From Chelativorans alearensis (lineage in GTDB: Bacteria > Pseudomonadota > Alphaproteobacteria > Rhizobiales > Rhizobiaceae), in NCBI RefSeq assembly GCF_010993735.1, contig NZ_WQNI01000016.1, positions 96,782 through 160,781 of the forward strand: a stretch of DNA of 64,000 nt, read 5' to 3'. Position numbers and translations under genes: made by a program. Shown piece after piece: positions 1 to 10,397 of the stretch. Position 1 is the first letter of the stretch; the number at the start of each line of letters is the position of its first letter. The notes beneath the pieces are model-generated. The model saw only the letters and a list, made by a program, of their open reading frames with translations. It was not told where the DNA came from and searched no databases.

Positions 1-977
1 CCGGCCTTCTCTACGCGCTCGGCCTGTTCCTGATGGCGACCGCCGAGAGCGAGGCGATGCTGCATATCGGCGGCGGCGTGCTCGTTGGCCTGGGCGTGGC
101 GGCCGGCTCCTTCTCGATCGTTCTGGCCGCCTTTGCCCGCAACGTGCCGGCGGAAAGCCGCAGCCTCGTCTTCGGCATCGGCACGGCGGCGGGCTCGGCC
201 GGCATGTTCCTCTTCGCGCCCATCAGCCAGGGGATGATCGACGCCTATGGCTGGTCCGATACGCTGGTCTATATGTCCATCGCCATGCTGGTCATCCCGG
301 TGCTCGCCATTCCGCTCACCGGCAATTCGAAGAGCGGCAGGGTGCAGCAGGTCGAGTTCGAGCAAACGTTCAGGGCAGCGCTCCGCGAGGCCTGCGCCCA
401 TCGCAGCTACGTGCTTCTGGTTTCAGGCTTCTTCGTCTGCGGTTTCCAGGTGGCCTTCATCACCGCGCATTTCCCCGCCTATATCGGCGATATCGGCATC
501 GATGCCCGCTATGCGGTGATCGCGCTGGCACTGATCGGCTTCTTCAACGTCATCGGCTCGCTGGCCTCCGGCTTCATCGGCCAGCGCTACCCGAAGCCCG
601 CTTTCCTGGCGCTGATCTATATCGGACGCTCGATCGCGGTGACCGCCTTCCTCCTCCTGCCGCAGACGCCCACCACCGTGATCGTCTTCGCCATCGTCAT
701 GGGGCTCTTGTGGCTGTCGACCGTGCCGCCCACCAACGCGCTCGTCGCCGTCATGTTCGGCACGCGCTATCTCGGCATGCTGGGCGGCATCGTCTTCCTC
801 TCGCACCAGGTCGGCTCGTTCCTGGGCGTGTGGCTCGGCGGCTATCTCTACGACCGGCTCGGCTCCTACGACGCCGTATGGTGGCTCGGCGTCGCACTCG
901 GCATCTTCGCGGCGCTGGTGCATTGGCCGATCCAGGAAAAGCCGGTGGACAGGCCGGCGATGGCGGCCGCCGAATAG
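1..977 (+). CDS. MFS transporter, C-terminal part (5' end outside window)
   Basis: The reading frame is open from the window edge (codons in phase with base 3) to the TAG at 975-977, so the N-terminal helices are missing. The visible 320 or so residues are a chain of hydrophobic helices separated by short basic loops, with a central hydrophilic loop (about residues 105-125 of the visible part) dividing two helix bundles, as in major facilitator superfamily carriers. The exported or imported substrate cannot be told. It converges on recO with only 8 bp between the two stop codons. The family call is firm; any finer call would be a guess. Confidence 0.8.
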   Translation, partial: GLLYALGLFLMATAESEAMLHIGGGVLVGLGVAAGSFSIVLAAFARNVPAESRSLVFGIGTAAGSAGMFLFAPISQGMIDAYGWSDTLVYMSIAMLVIPVLAIPLTGNSKSGRVQQVEFEQTFRAALREACAHRSYVLLVSGFFVCGFQVAFITAHFPAYIGDIGIDARYAVIALALIGFFNVIGSLASGFIGQRYPKPAFLALIYIGRSIAVTAFLLLPQTPTTVIVFAIVMGLLWLSTVPPTNALVAVMFGTRYLGMLGGIVFLSHQVGSFLGVWLGGYLYDRLGSYDAVWWLGVALGIFAALVHWPIQEKPVDRPAMAAAE

Positions 978-985
978 CGCGGAAG

Positions 986-1732
986 TCACGCGGCGTCTTC
1001 ACCCTTCCCCAGACTGCGCCTCAGGGCTGAGAGGAACCCGCTTCGCGCTTCCGGCTCAGTGAGCCCGCGCGGCTCGTAGACATGGCGGTGGAGGAAGAAG
1101 CCGGTCAGCGCGAAGGCTTCCCCGAGCGCTTCACCGTCGCAGCCCGTCTCGCCGCCCGCCAGCAGGAACGCCGGCAGCGGCAGAAGCTTGTCGCGCCACG
1201 CCTCCCCCGCCTCGCGGCTGGCCGCCCTGCCCGTCTTCGGCGACACATAGGCAAGCTCCTCGCGGCTTCCCGTCAGCGCGCATCGGGAAAGGTCGAGGCC
1301 GAAGCCCAGCTCTTCCAGAACGGCAAGCTCGAAGCGGGCGACCAGCGGGCCGGCCACGGCCGCATCGTCGAGATGGGCGGAGACGACACGAAGCGTCTCG
1401 AAGAGGCCGGGGTGCGGGTCGCGCTCGGGCAGAAGGCGCAAGTGGGCGGCCAACACCTGGATGCCGTAGACGGCGACAGCCGAATCCAGGAGCCGGGCGG
1501 CGTTCAGCTCCACCGGCTCGACCTGAAAGGTGCCCAGATGCTCGTCGAGCCGCGCGCGCCAGGTGATTTCTACCCGGTTGCCCGGCTGCAGGACGGGCTG
1601 CATCTTGCGCGAGCGGCCGCCGCGCACGAGGCCGAGATGGCGCCCGTGGGCGGGCGTCATCACCTCCAGGATGGCGCTGGTCTCGCCATGCCGGCGGGTG
1701 CCGAGGATGATGCCTTCGTCGTGCCATTCCAT
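986..1732 (-). CDS. recO: DNA repair protein RecO
   Basis: RecO loads RecA onto SSB-coated single-stranded DNA with RecR in the RecF pathway. The 248-residue product has the family's usual length and begins [17 protein letters not shown], typical of the N-terminal OB fold, followed by the conserved [10 protein letters not shown] loop. It is the last gene of a leftward run DUF2062-acpS-lepB-rnc-era-recO and lies 18 bp after era, an arrangement common in Hyphomicrobiales. The start is the ATG at 1732. Nothing looks broken. Confidence 0.95.
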   Translation of the reverse strand: MEWHDEGIILGTRRHGETSAILEVMTPAHGRHLGLVRGGRSRKMQPVLQPGNRVEITWRARLDEHLGTFQVEPVELNAARLLDSAVAVYGIQVLAAHLRLLPERDPHPGLFETLRVVSAHLDDAAVAGPLVARFELAVLEELGFGLDLSRCALTGSREELAYVSPKTGRAASREAGEAWRDKLLPLPAFLLAGGETGCDGEALGEAFALTGFFLHRHVYEPRGLTEPEARSGFLSALRRSLGKGEDAA

Positions 1733-1750
1733 GGCAAGGTTGTCGTCCCC

Positions 1751-2680
1751 TCACTCGGGGAATTCAAGCCCCAGCTCGCGGAAGCGTTCGGGGTCGTCGC
1801 CCCAGCCGCCGCGCACCTTGACGAACAGGAACAGGTGCACCTTCTGCTCCAGGATCGCCGCCATCTCCTCGCGCGCGGCCTGGCCGATGGCGCGGATCGA
1901 AGCGCCCTTGTGGCCGAGCACGATCTTCTTCTGGCTGTCGCGCTCGACATAGATCACCTGCTCGATGCGCACCGAGCCGTCCTTCCGCTCCTCCCACTTC
2001 TCCGTCTCCACATGGGCGGCATAGGGAAGCTCCTGGTGCAGGCGCAGGTAGAGCTTCTCGCGGGTGATCTCGGCGGCAAGCTGGCGCATGGGCAGATCGG
2101 AGATCTGGTCTTCGGGGTAATACCACGGCCCCTCTGGCAGCTTTTCGGCCAGATAGGCCATCAGATCGTCACAGCCGTCTCCCGTGAGCGCGGAGATCAT
2201 GAAGGTGCGCTCGAAATCGGCGCGCTTGTTGGCCTCGTCGGCCAGCGCCAGAAGAGTCTCCCGCTTCACCCGGTCGACCTTGTTGAGGATCAGCACCTTG
2301 GGCTGACGGACATTGGCGAGGTTGTCGAGGATGGCTTCGGTATCGCCTCTGATGCCACGCTCGGCATCGACGATCAGCGCGACGACGTCGGCATCCCTGG
2401 CGCCTCCCCAGGCGGTCGTCACCATGGCCCGGTCGAGCCTTCGGCGCGGCCGGAAGATGCCGGGCGTATCCACGAACACGATCTGTGCCTGGCCGTGGAT
2501 GGCGATCCCCCGGATCAGCGCGCGGGTGGTCTGCACCTTATGCGTGACGATGGAAACCTTGGCGCCGACCAGCCGGTTGAGCAGCGTCGACTTTCCGGCA
2601 TTGGTGGCGCCGATCAGCGCGACGAAGCCGGAACGGGTGGCGGTTCCACCCTCGCCCGGTGAGGAAGCGGGCTCGTTCAT
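1751..2680 (-). CDS. era: GTPase Era
   Basis: Era is an essential GTPase that binds 16S rRNA and helps 30S subunit maturation. The 309-residue product shows the G1 loop GATNAGKS near residues 24-31, the G3 motif DTPG, the G4 motif NKVD and a C-terminal KH domain with GHKGASIRAIG. I chose the ATG at 2680, whose ATGA overlaps the rnc stop codon by 4 bp, over an upstream in-frame start at 2704 that would run into rnc. This overlap points to translational coupling with rnc. Confidence 0.96.
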   Translation of the reverse strand: MNEPASSPGEGGTATRSGFVALIGATNAGKSTLLNRLVGAKVSIVTHKVQTTRALIRGIAIHGQAQIVFVDTPGIFRPRRRLDRAMVTTAWGGARDADVVALIVDAERGIRGDTEAILDNLANVRQPKVLILNKVDRVKRETLLALADEANKRADFERTFMISALTGDGCDDLMAYLAEKLPEGPWYYPEDQISDLPMRQLAAEITREKLYLRLHQELPYAAHVETEKWEERKDGSVRIEQVIYVERDSQKKIVLGHKGASIRAIGQAAREEMAAILEQKVHLFLFVKVRGGWGDDPERFRELGLEFPE

Positions 2681-3396
2681 GACGCGTCTTCCAGCGGTTC
2701 CCAAACGCCCTCGCGCACCAGAACCTCGGTGGCGGCGGCCTGTTCCGCCTCACGCTTGGAGCGGCCGCGGCCCTGCCCTTCCGCATAGCCGGCGATGGCG
2801 ACGGTGACGGTGAAGACAGGGTCGTGGTCGGGGCCCTCACGGCCCTCGATCTGGTAGGCCGGCGGGGCGCCGGAGACCTGGTGCGCCCACTCCTGGAGCG
2901 CGGTCTTGGGGTCGCCGCGCGCCGCGCCCGCCGCCGTCGAGCGTTCGGCCCAGTTGGCGCGGATGAAGCGGCGGGCCGCTTCCAGCCCACTCTCCAGATA
3001 GATGGCGGCGATCAGTGACTCCATCACGTCGGCGAGGGCGTTGACCTGCTTGCGCACGGCACGCGAGCGCAGGTCGTTGCCGGTCCGGATCAGCGTTCCG
3101 AGATCCAATTCGTCGGCGATCGTAGCGAGCGTGTCGGCGTTGACCAGCCCATTGAAACGCACCGAAAGCTCACCCTCCGGCGCATCCGGAAAAGCCTCGT
3201 AAAGCATCTCGGCGATGGTGAGTCCCAGCACCCGGTCACCCAGGAATTCCAGCCGCTGATAGTCGGTGCCAGCCTTGCGGCGCGCGCTCGAATGCGTGAG
3301 CGCGCTTTCCAGGAGGCACGCGTTGCGGAAGGCGATGCCGGTGCGCTGTTCCACCGCCTCCACCAGCTGCGCTCCCTTGAGACGCTTGGCTGTCAT
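2677..3396 (-). CDS. rnc: Ribonuclease III
   Basis: RNase III cleaves double-stranded RNA in rRNA processing and antisense regulation. The 239-residue protein carries the catalytic signature YQRLEFLGD at about residues 46-54, with the metal-binding Glu and Asp in place, and a C-terminal double-stranded RNA-binding domain (GYAEGQGRGRSKREAEQAAA). It sits between lepB (10 bp upstream) and era (4-bp overlap), the standard lepB-rnc-era order, so the three are almost surely co-transcribed. Confidence 0.97.
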   Translation of the reverse strand: MTAKRLKGAQLVEAVEQRTGIAFRNACLLESALTHSSARRKAGTDYQRLEFLGDRVLGLTIAEMLYEAFPDAPEGELSVRFNGLVNADTLATIADELDLGTLIRTGNDLRSRAVRKQVNALADVMESLIAAIYLESGLEAARRFIRANWAERSTAAGAARGDPKTALQEWAHQVSGAPPAYQIEGREGPDHDPVFTVTVAIAGYAEGQGRGRSKREAEQAAATEVLVREGVWEPLEDAS

Positions 3397-3406
3397 GACG
3401 TTGCCG

Positions 3407-4156
3407 CTAATTGACCCAGGTGAAGAGGCGCGAGGGGCGGATATCGGTCGGCCACTTCCAGATCTCCAGCGGGCTGACGCCGCCGGCGATGGAGAAGAAG
3501 ATGATGTTGGCGCGGCCGACGAGGTTCTCCTCCGGCACGAAGCCGACGGAGAAGCGGCTGTCGGTGGAATTGTCGCGGTTGTCGCCCATCATGAAGTAAT
3601 GCCCCTCGGGCACGACGAATTCGCGCGTATTGTCGCCGACGGAGTTGGGCGAAAGGTCGAGCGTGTCGTAGGAAACGCCGTTGGGCAGCGTCTCGCGGTA
3701 GACATCGACGGGCCGTGTCATCTCGGTGATGTCGGGATTGTCGATCTCGCCGACCTTCTCACGCACCACCGCCGCGCCGTTGATGTAGAGCTGGCCCTCG
3801 CGCATCTGGATGCGGTCGCCCGGCAGGCCGATCACCCGCTTGATGTAGTCGAGCGAAGGGTTGGGCGGAAACTTGAAGACGACAACGTCGCCACGCTCCG
3901 GCTCCGAGCCCCAGATACGCCCGGAAAAGAGGGGCGGCGAGAAGGGAAGCGAGTGGCGCGAGTAACCGTAGGCCCATTTGGTGACGAACAGATAGTCGCC
4001 CTCCAGAAGCGTCGGGCGCATGGAACCGGAAGGAATGGAGAAAGGCTGGAAAAGCAGGGTACGGATGACGAGTGCCAGGAGCAGCGCCTGGACAATGACG
4101 CTGACGGTCTCGCCAAGACCGCCTGATTTCTTCCGGGATTTGTCGGCCACGCTCAT
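3407..4156 (-). CDS. lepB: Signal peptidase I
   Basis: LepB is the membrane endopeptidase that removes signal peptides from Sec and Tat exported proteins. The 249-residue product has one hydrophobic segment at about residues 17-38, then the catalytic serine in SGSM (Ser45) and the general-base lysine in YIKRV (Lys106), followed by the GDNRDNSTDSR box. It has a single N-terminal anchor, as in other alphaproteobacterial LepBs. It begins at the ATG at 4156, 113 bp after acpS, and is followed by rnc after 10 bp. Confidence 0.96.
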   Translation of the reverse strand: MSVADKSRKKSGGLGETVSVIVQALLLALVIRTLLFQPFSIPSGSMRPTLLEGDYLFVTKWAYGYSRHSLPFSPPLFSGRIWGSEPERGDVVVFKFPPNPSLDYIKRVIGLPGDRIQMREGQLYINGAAVVREKVGEIDNPDITEMTRPVDVYRETLPNGVSYDTLDLSPNSVGDNTREFVVPEGHYFMMGDNRDNSTDSRFSVGFVPEENLVGRANIIFFSIAGGVSPLEIWKWPTDIRPSRLFTWVN

Positions 4157-4269
4157 GTCGTCCTCGGTTCAGGGCAGCGGGCCGAACATCTCCGCGGCCC
4201 TTTTTGCGCTTCGTCTTATCGGCTCATGCCGCTCACGGCAATGTGCTCACGCACTCGTGTTGCCCTTTG

Positions 4270-4671
4270 TCACACGTCTGCCACGGCTTCGATGATGACG
4301 AAGGCCTGGGCCAGGGGGAAATCGTCGGTGATGGTCAGGTGAACGAGCGCCTTGTGGCCGGGCGGCAGCATGGTCTCGAGCCTGGCCGCCGCGCCGCCGG
4401 TCAAATGCATGGTGGGCTTGCCGCCCGGCAAGTTCACCACGCCCATGTCGCGCCAGAAGACGCCGCGCGACAGGCCGGTGCCGAGCGCCTTGGCACAGGC
4501 CTCCTTGGCGGCGAAGCGCTTCGCATAGGATGCCGCGCGCAGGCGCCGGCGGTCCGACTTGGCGCGCTCGATCTCGGTGAAGACGCGATGGACGAACCGT
4601 TCGCCGTGGCGTTCCAGCGTCTTTTCGATGCGGCGGATGTCTATGAGGTCGCTGCCAAGACCGATAATCAT
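4270..4671 (-). CDS. acpS: Holo-[acyl-carrier-protein] synthase
   Basis: AcpS transfers 4'-phosphopantetheine from CoA to apo-ACP, switching on fatty acid synthesis. The product of about 133 residues starts [16 protein letters not shown] and carries the [14 protein letters not shown] motif with the metal-binding Asp and Glu. I chose the ATG at 4671 over a TTG one codon upstream. Its first base overlaps the TGA of the DUF2062 gene (TGATG), indicating coupling. Hyphomicrobiales usually have pdxJ immediately upstream of acpS; here pdxJ is instead near 42 kb. Confidence 0.95.
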   Translation of the reverse strand: MIIGLGSDLIDIRRIEKTLERHGERFVHRVFTEIERAKSDRRRLRAASYAKRFAAKEACAKALGTGLSRGVFWRDMGVVNLPGGKPTMHLTGGAAARLETMLPPGHKALVHLTITDDFPLAQAFVIIEAVADV

Positions 4672-5261
4672 CAAACCTCACCCGCCACCGCATTGGATTG
4701 CGCAACCGCGCGCCGGCGCGCCTTTTCGGCCAGGCGCTTGCGCCGCTGCTCGCGGAAGGTGACGGTGCCCCAACGCGTGAGGATGTAGGCGGCAAGGCCT
4801 ACGGCGAACCCCAAAGGCAGCGAGCCGACCGCCATCGGCTTCAGGAAAGGCTGCCACAGGCTTGAAAACTCCATGTGCCACAAAAGATGGCCGATGTCCC
4901 TCGGTCCCATGCCGGTCGGATGGCGGCCGTAGAGGATAAGCTTGCCGAGTTCCAGCGTGGCGCCCCAGATGAAGGGGAAGGTAAGCGGGTTGCCGACGGC
5001 GGTGCCGATGGCCGAGGCCACAAGGTTGCCGCCCATCACCCATGCGACGGCTGCCGCGATGACGAAGTGGAACCCGAGGAAGGGGGTGAAGGAGGCGAAG
5101 ACGCCGGCGGCGATGCCGGCGGCGATCGCATGGGGCGTTGCCCGCAGCCGCAGCGCGCGCTTGGCGAAATATTGGGCCGAGCGCCAGAAAGAGCGCCGGG
5201 GCCACACCAGCATCCTTACTCGCTCACTGAGGTCCACGCTTTTCCTTCGTTTGAACAGCAT
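4671..5261 (-). CDS. DUF2062 membrane protein
   Basis: This 196-residue protein belongs to the DUF2062 family of small integral membrane proteins of unknown function. It shows a basic N-terminus ([21 protein letters not shown]), an [25 protein letters not shown] segment typical of the family, further hydrophobic helices with a conserved GNPLTFP motif, and a charged C-terminal tail. It is the first gene of the acpS-lepB-rnc-era-recO run. The 185 bp upstream, up to rsh, must contain the operon promoter, but I do not see a box strong enough to mark. Confidence 0.85.
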   Translation of the reverse strand: MLFKRRKSVDLSERVRMLVWPRRSFWRSAQYFAKRALRLRATPHAIAAGIAAGVFASFTPFLGFHFVIAAAVAWVMGGNLVASAIGTAVGNPLTFPFIWGATLELGKLILYGRHPTGMGPRDIGHLLWHMEFSSLWQPFLKPMAVGSLPLGFAVGLAAYILTRWGTVTFREQRRKRLAEKARRRAVAQSNAVAGEV

Positions 5262-5446
5262 CTTTGTCTATCGCACCCCACGGCCTGCCGGCCAGCACTC
5301 CCCGAGCCGAGTATAAGCGGCTGCCGTTAACAGGGTCTTCCACAACACGGCCGACAAGGTTTTTGACCTCCTATGTAATGCCGGATCGTGCGAGGAAAAC
5401 AGGCAACTTTCCAATAGCGGGAGCTGGCGGCCGAAATGAGGCTCGG

Positions 5447-7693
5447 CTACCCGTTCACCCGGCGTACGTCGCTCACGCAGGCCGCCTCCTTGAGCTGGGA
5501 GACGAGGCGGTTCAGGTGCTTCAGGTCCCAGACCTCGAGGTCGAAGATCATTTCGGTGAAGTCGGGCGCGGTGCGCGCCATCGAGAGCATGTGGATATTG
5601 GCGTCGTTGGTGGCGATCACCTGGGCGATGCTGGCAAGCGAACCAGGCTCGTTGATGGCGGTGATCGAAAGGCGCGCGGGGAAGCGCTCCTTCATGTTCT
5701 CGTCGATGTCCCAGCGCACGTCGATCCAGCGCTCCGGCTGGTCGTCGAAGGCGGTCAGCGCCGGCGACTGGATGGGATAGATGGTGATGCCGGAGCCCGG
5801 CTGCAGGATGCCGACGATGCGGTCGCCGGGCACCGCCCCTTCCGGGGCGAAGCGCACCGGCAGGTCGCCCGACACGCCGCGGATCGGCAGCGCCCCGTTG
5901 TCGCCGCCGGCCGCCTCCTTGCCCTTTTCCTTGCGGCCGCGGCGCGAGGAGCGGCCGGGGATCTGGAACAGCATGCCGGCGGCGTTGCGCAGGTTGAACC
6001 AGCCTTCCTCGCGCGCCTTCGGGCTCTGGGTGACGCGCTCGTCCTTGTAATCGGGGAAGACCGCGTGGACGACATCCTGCGACGACAGTTCGCCACGCCC
6101 GACGGCCGCCAAAACGTCCTCCACGTCCTTGCGGGCGAGCCGGTGCAGCACCGGCTTCAGCGCGTCCTTGGCGTAGGTCTTGCCGGCCCGCTCGAAGGCG
6201 CGCTCCAGAATGCGCGCGCCGAGGCCCGAATACTGCTTGCGGATGGCGTTCTTGGTGGCCCGCCTGATGGCCGAGCGCGCCTTGCCGGTGACCACCACCT
6301 GTTCCCAGGCCGCGGGCGGAACCTGCGCCTTGGAGCGGATGATCTCGACCTCGTCGCCGTTCTTCAGTTCCGTCATCAGCGGCATGATGCGGCCGTTGAC
6401 CTTGGCGCCGACGCAGGTATCGCCGACATCGGTATGGACGGCATAGGCGAAGTCGATGGGCGTCGCCCCGCGCGGCAGGGCGATCAGCCTTCCCTTGGGC
6501 GTGAAGCAGAACACCTGGTCCTGGAACAGCTCGAGCTTGGTGTTCTCCAGGAAATCCTCCGGGTTGTCGCCCTCCGACAGCGCCTCGATGGTGTGCCTCA
6601 GCCAGGCGTAGGCGTTGGTGTCCTTGGATATCCGGTGGCCGGGGCCGTTCGGCTTCGAGCCGAAATCCTTGTAGAGCGAGTGCGCCGCCACCCCGTATTC
6701 GGCGATGGTGTTCATCTCGCGCGTGCGGATCTGCAGCTCCACGCGCTGGCGCGACGGTCCGACGATGGTGGTGTGGATGGAGCGGTAGTCGTTCTGCTTC
6801 GGCGTCGAGATATAGTCCTTGAAGCGCCCCGGCACCATCGACCAGGTGGAATGAATGGCCCCCAGCGCGCGGTAGCAGTCGTCCACCGTGTCGACGACGA
6901 CGCGAAAGCCGAAGATATCGGAAAGCTGCTCGAAGGAGAGCGCCTTGGTCTCCATCTTGCGGAACACCGACCACGGCTTCTTCTGGCGGCTCTTCACCGT
7001 CGCCTTGATCTTGTATTTCTTGAACAGCTTGGCGAGCGCCTCCTCGATCTCGGAGATGACGCCGCGATTGCGCTCCAGAAGGCCGGCGAGCCTTTCGGTG
7101 ACCGCATGGAAGGCTTCGGGGTTGATGTAGCGGAAAGCCAGCTCCTCCAATTCCTCCCGCATATCCTGCATGCCCATGCGGCCGGCCAGCGGCGCATAGA
7201 TCTCCATCGTCTCCTCGGCGATCCTCAGCCTCTTGTGAACCGGCACGTGGTCGAGCGTGCGCATGTTGTGCAGACGGTCGGCGAGCTTGACGAGGAGCAC
7301 GCGGACGTCCTCGGAGACTGCAAGCAGCAGCTTGCGCAGGTTCTCCGCCTGCGCGGCCTTGGTGGAGACGAGGTCGAGCTTCTTCAGCTTGGTCAGGCCC
7401 TCGACGAGGCGGCCGATATCGGGGCCGAAGAGTTCGTCGATCTCGGCGCGGGTGGCCGAGGTGTCCTCGATGGTGTCGTGCAGGAGAGCGACGGCGATGG
7501 TCGATTCGTCCAGATGCATGTCGGTGAGGATGGCGGCGACTTCGAGGGGATGCGAGAAATAGGGGTCGCCCGAGGCGCGCTTCTGGTGGCCATGCTTCTG
7601 CATGGCGTAGACATAGGCCTTGTTCAGAAGCGCCTCGTTGACGTCAGGCTTGTAGCGCTGCACGCGCTCGACAAGCTGGTACTGACGCATCAT
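5447..7693 (-). CDS. rsh: Bifunctional (p)ppGpp synthetase/hydrolase (RelA/SpoT family)
   Basis: Rsh makes and degrades the stringent-response alarmone (p)ppGpp. The 748-residue protein has an N-terminal HD hydrolase domain with intact HPLEVAAIL and HDTIED motifs, a synthetase domain, a TGS domain (about residues 390-450) and a C-terminal ACT domain. With the hydrolase motifs intact it should be bifunctional, the single long Rsh of most alphaproteobacteria. I chose the ATG at 7693 (MMRQYQLVERV) because GAGGAGAGG lies just upstream; the GTG at 7714 is an alternative. It follows rpoZ on the same strand, as in many Proteobacteria. Confidence 0.95.
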   Translation of the reverse strand: MMRQYQLVERVQRYKPDVNEALLNKAYVYAMQKHGHQKRASGDPYFSHPLEVAAILTDMHLDESTIAVALLHDTIEDTSATRAEIDELFGPDIGRLVEGLTKLKKLDLVSTKAAQAENLRKLLLAVSEDVRVLLVKLADRLHNMRTLDHVPVHKRLRIAEETMEIYAPLAGRMGMQDMREELEELAFRYINPEAFHAVTERLAGLLERNRGVISEIEEALAKLFKKYKIKATVKSRQKKPWSVFRKMETKALSFEQLSDIFGFRVVVDTVDDCYRALGAIHSTWSMVPGRFKDYISTPKQNDYRSIHTTIVGPSRQRVELQIRTREMNTIAEYGVAAHSLYKDFGSKPNGPGHRISKDTNAYAWLRHTIEALSEGDNPEDFLENTKLELFQDQVFCFTPKGRLIALPRGATPIDFAYAVHTDVGDTCVGAKVNGRIMPLMTELKNGDEVEIIRSKAQVPPAAWEQVVVTGKARSAIRRATKNAIRKQYSGLGARILERAFERAGKTYAKDALKPVLHRLARKDVEDVLAAVGRGELSSQDVVHAVFPDYKDERVTQSPKAREEGWFNLRNAAGMLFQIPGRSSRRGRKEKGKEAAGGDNGALPIRGVSGDLPVRFAPEGAVPGDRIVGILQPGSGITIYPIQSPALTAFDDQPERWIDVRWDIDENMKERFPARLSITAINEPGSLASIAQVIATNDANIHMLSMARTAPDFTEMIFDLEVWDLKHLNRLVSQLKEAACVSDVRRVNG

Positions 7694-7816
7694 GGGCGGC
7701 CTCTCCTCATGCACAAAACATGCGCCGCGTCACCCACGCGGCGCATATCGACGTTGCATCGGCAGGATATGCCTGTGCGGGCCGCTGCGAAAGAGCCGCG
7801 CGGGCCGCGTCGACGA

Positions 7817-8212
7817 TCAGAAATCGTCGCTCTTCTCCGGGGGGACGAGCCCCTCGATGCCGGCAAGCAGGTCTTCCTCGCTCATGCGATCGAAGGACAC
7901 GCCCTCCTCTTCCGCCGCCTCGGCTTCCGGCGCGGCCTGGGGCAGGTCGGCGATGACCGGCAGGTCGGCCTCCGGCTCGTCCACCTCCACATGCTTCTGC
8001 AGGGAATGGATGAGCGCCTCCTTCAGGTCGCCGGGCGACAGCGTCTCGTCGGCGATCTCGCGCAGCGCCACGACCGGGTTCTTGTCATTGTCGCGGTCGA
8101 TGGTGATCGGCTCGCCCTGGGAGACCTGGCGCGCCCGATGGGCGGCGAGAAGCACGAGGTCGAAGCGGTTCTCGACCTTGTCGATGCAGTCTTCAACGGT
8201 GACACGGGCCAT
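7817..8212 (-). CDS. rpoZ: RNA polymerase omega subunit
   Basis: Omega helps assemble RNA polymerase and contributes to ppGpp binding. The 131-residue product starts [19 protein letters not shown] and contains the LLAAHRARQ motif of the family, with a long acidic alphaproteobacterial C-terminal extension. An AAGGGG Shine-Dalgarno element precedes the ATG. rsh follows about 120 bp downstream on the same strand, so alarmone synthesis and one of its targets may share a transcript. Confidence 0.96.
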   Translation of the reverse strand: MARVTVEDCIDKVENRFDLVLLAAHRARQVSQGEPITIDRDNDKNPVVALREIADETLSPGDLKEALIHSLQKHVEVDEPEADLPVIADLPQAAPEAEAAEEEGVSFDRMSEEDLLAGIEGLVPPEKSDDF

Positions 8213-8525
8213 TGTCTGCCCCTTTCATTGCACAAAACTTGCGGGAAAACCTGCGCGGTCCTTAGCTTTTCCGGATGCAAAATACAAGGCTTCCGTGCGG
8301 GATGCGACGAGCCGCCACCTCCCTTGCCTTTCATGCGGGGCCTGTCATGCCGGAACGACATCCGCGCAGGCTCGATAATTTTTCACTGACTATAACTAAT
8401 TTGCATTGGCATGATTACAAGTCCGCACTATGTCACCTTGTATGCTGAACCATTTCGGCGCCGGCTGTGTAATGGCGCCATGAGCTATTCCTGCGCAGCC
8501 GATTGCCACGAAGGATATTTGTACC
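8213..8525. other. Divergent intergenic region, rpoZ / NYN gene
   Basis: This 313-bp stretch separates two divergently transcribed genes and must hold both promoters. An AT-rich patch lies at about 8375-8425. An AAGGAT ribosome-binding site sits just before the NYN gene start. I see no RNA gene or repeat here. Confidence 0.5.
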
Positions 8526-9106
8526 ATGTTCGACCCCCGCGAAAAGATCGCTATGTTCATTGACGGTGCGAATCTTTACGCCACGTCACGCGCGCTCGGA
8601 TTTGACATAGACTACCGCAAGCTGCTCTCCAGCTTTCAGAAACGTGCCTATCTGCTGCGTGCCTATTATTACACGGCCCTGGTGGAGGACCAGGAGTACT
8701 CCTCCATCCGTCCGCTCATCGACTGGCTCGACTACAACGGCTACAAGGTGGTGACCAAGCCTGCCAAGGAGTTCACCGATTCCACCGGCCGCCGCAAGAT
8801 CAAGGGCAACATGGACATCGAGCTGGCGATCGACGCGCTCGAGCTCGCCGACGTGGTGGACCACTACGTGCTGTTCTCCGGCGACGGGGATTTCCGCACG
8901 CTGGTCGAGGCTTTGCAGCGCAAGGGCCGCAAGGTGAGCATCGTCTCCACCATCCAGTCGCAGCCGCCGATGATCTCCGACGAGTTGCGCCGGCAGGCCG
9001 ACAATTACATCGACCTCGCCTCGCTGCAGGGAGAGGTCGGGCGGGACCCGTCCGAACGGCCGATGCGCCGTAGCGAGCCGCACGATTTCGAGCCCAACGA
9101 GGCCGA

Positions 9107-9110
<4 letters not shown>
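8526..9110 (+). CDS. NYN-domain (LabA/DUF88-like) protein
   Basis: The 194-residue protein is an NYN-domain protein of the LabA/DUF88 type, a PIN-like metal-dependent nuclease fold. The acidic residues expected at the active site are visible in MFIDGANLYAT (Asp14), in the GNMDIELAID motif and in SGDGDF. The cellular RNA substrate of this subgroup is not known to me. Its TGA overlaps the ATG of the downstream uracil-DNA glycosylase gene by 4 bp, so the two are translationally coupled. Confidence 0.88.
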
Positions 9111-9893
<783 letters not shown>

Positions 9894-9898
9894 CCACC

Positions 9899-10372
9899 TC
9901 ACCCCTTCTCCTTCAACAGCCGCGCCTTCTCCCGCGCCCAGTCGCGCTTCTTCTCGGTCTCGCGCTTGTCGTGCAGCTTCTTGCCGCGGGCGAGCGCCAT
10001 CTGCAGCTTGGCGATGCCGCGCTCGTTGAAATAGAGCTTCAGCGGCACCATGGTCATGCCTTCGCGGTCGACGGCCTGGGCCAGACGGGCGAGTTCCTTC
10101 TTGGAAACCAGGAGCTTGCGGCGGCGGCGCGGCTCGTGGTTGAAGCGGTTGCCGGCGAAGTATTCGGGCACATAGGAATTGATGAGCCAGAGTTCGCCGC
10201 CCTCCACGGAGGCATAGGACTCCTGGATGTTGGCCTGCCCCTCGCGCAGCGACTTCACCTCCGTGCCGGTCAGGACGAGGCCCGCTTCCAGCGTGTCCAT
10301 CACTTCATAGGCGAAGCGCGCCTTGCGGTTCTCGGCAACGGTCTTGATGTTGGGGTTCTTGTCTTTGGCCAT
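9899..10372 (-). CDS. smpB: SsrA-binding protein SmpB
   Basis: SmpB binds tmRNA and is required for rescue of stalled ribosomes by trans-translation. The 157-residue product has the conserved [10 protein letters not shown] start, the [14 protein letters not shown] and ESYA motifs of the beta-barrel, and the basic C-terminal tail [17 protein letters not shown] that reaches into the empty mRNA channel. It follows dapA after 25 bp on the same strand, a linkage common in Hyphomicrobiales. Confidence 0.97.
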   Translation of the reverse strand: MAKDKNPNIKTVAENRKARFAYEVMDTLEAGLVLTGTEVKSLREGQANIQESYASVEGGELWLINSYVPEYFAGNRFNHEPRRRRKLLVSKKELARLAQAVDREGMTMVPLKLYFNERGIAKLQMALARGKKLHDKRETEKKRDWAREKARLLKEKG

Positions 10373-10397
10373 GGAATGGGAATGCGCGCCGGCGCCG

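Noticed and set aside
1082..2662. Long rightward open frame opposite recO and era
   Set aside because: It lies antisense to two firmly identified genes and its composition is what third-position G+C bias produces; there is no family match.
5264..8389. 1041-codon rightward open frame opposite rsh and rpoZ
   Set aside because: It is a GC-bias shadow of rsh and rpoZ on the other strand, with no recognisable domain.
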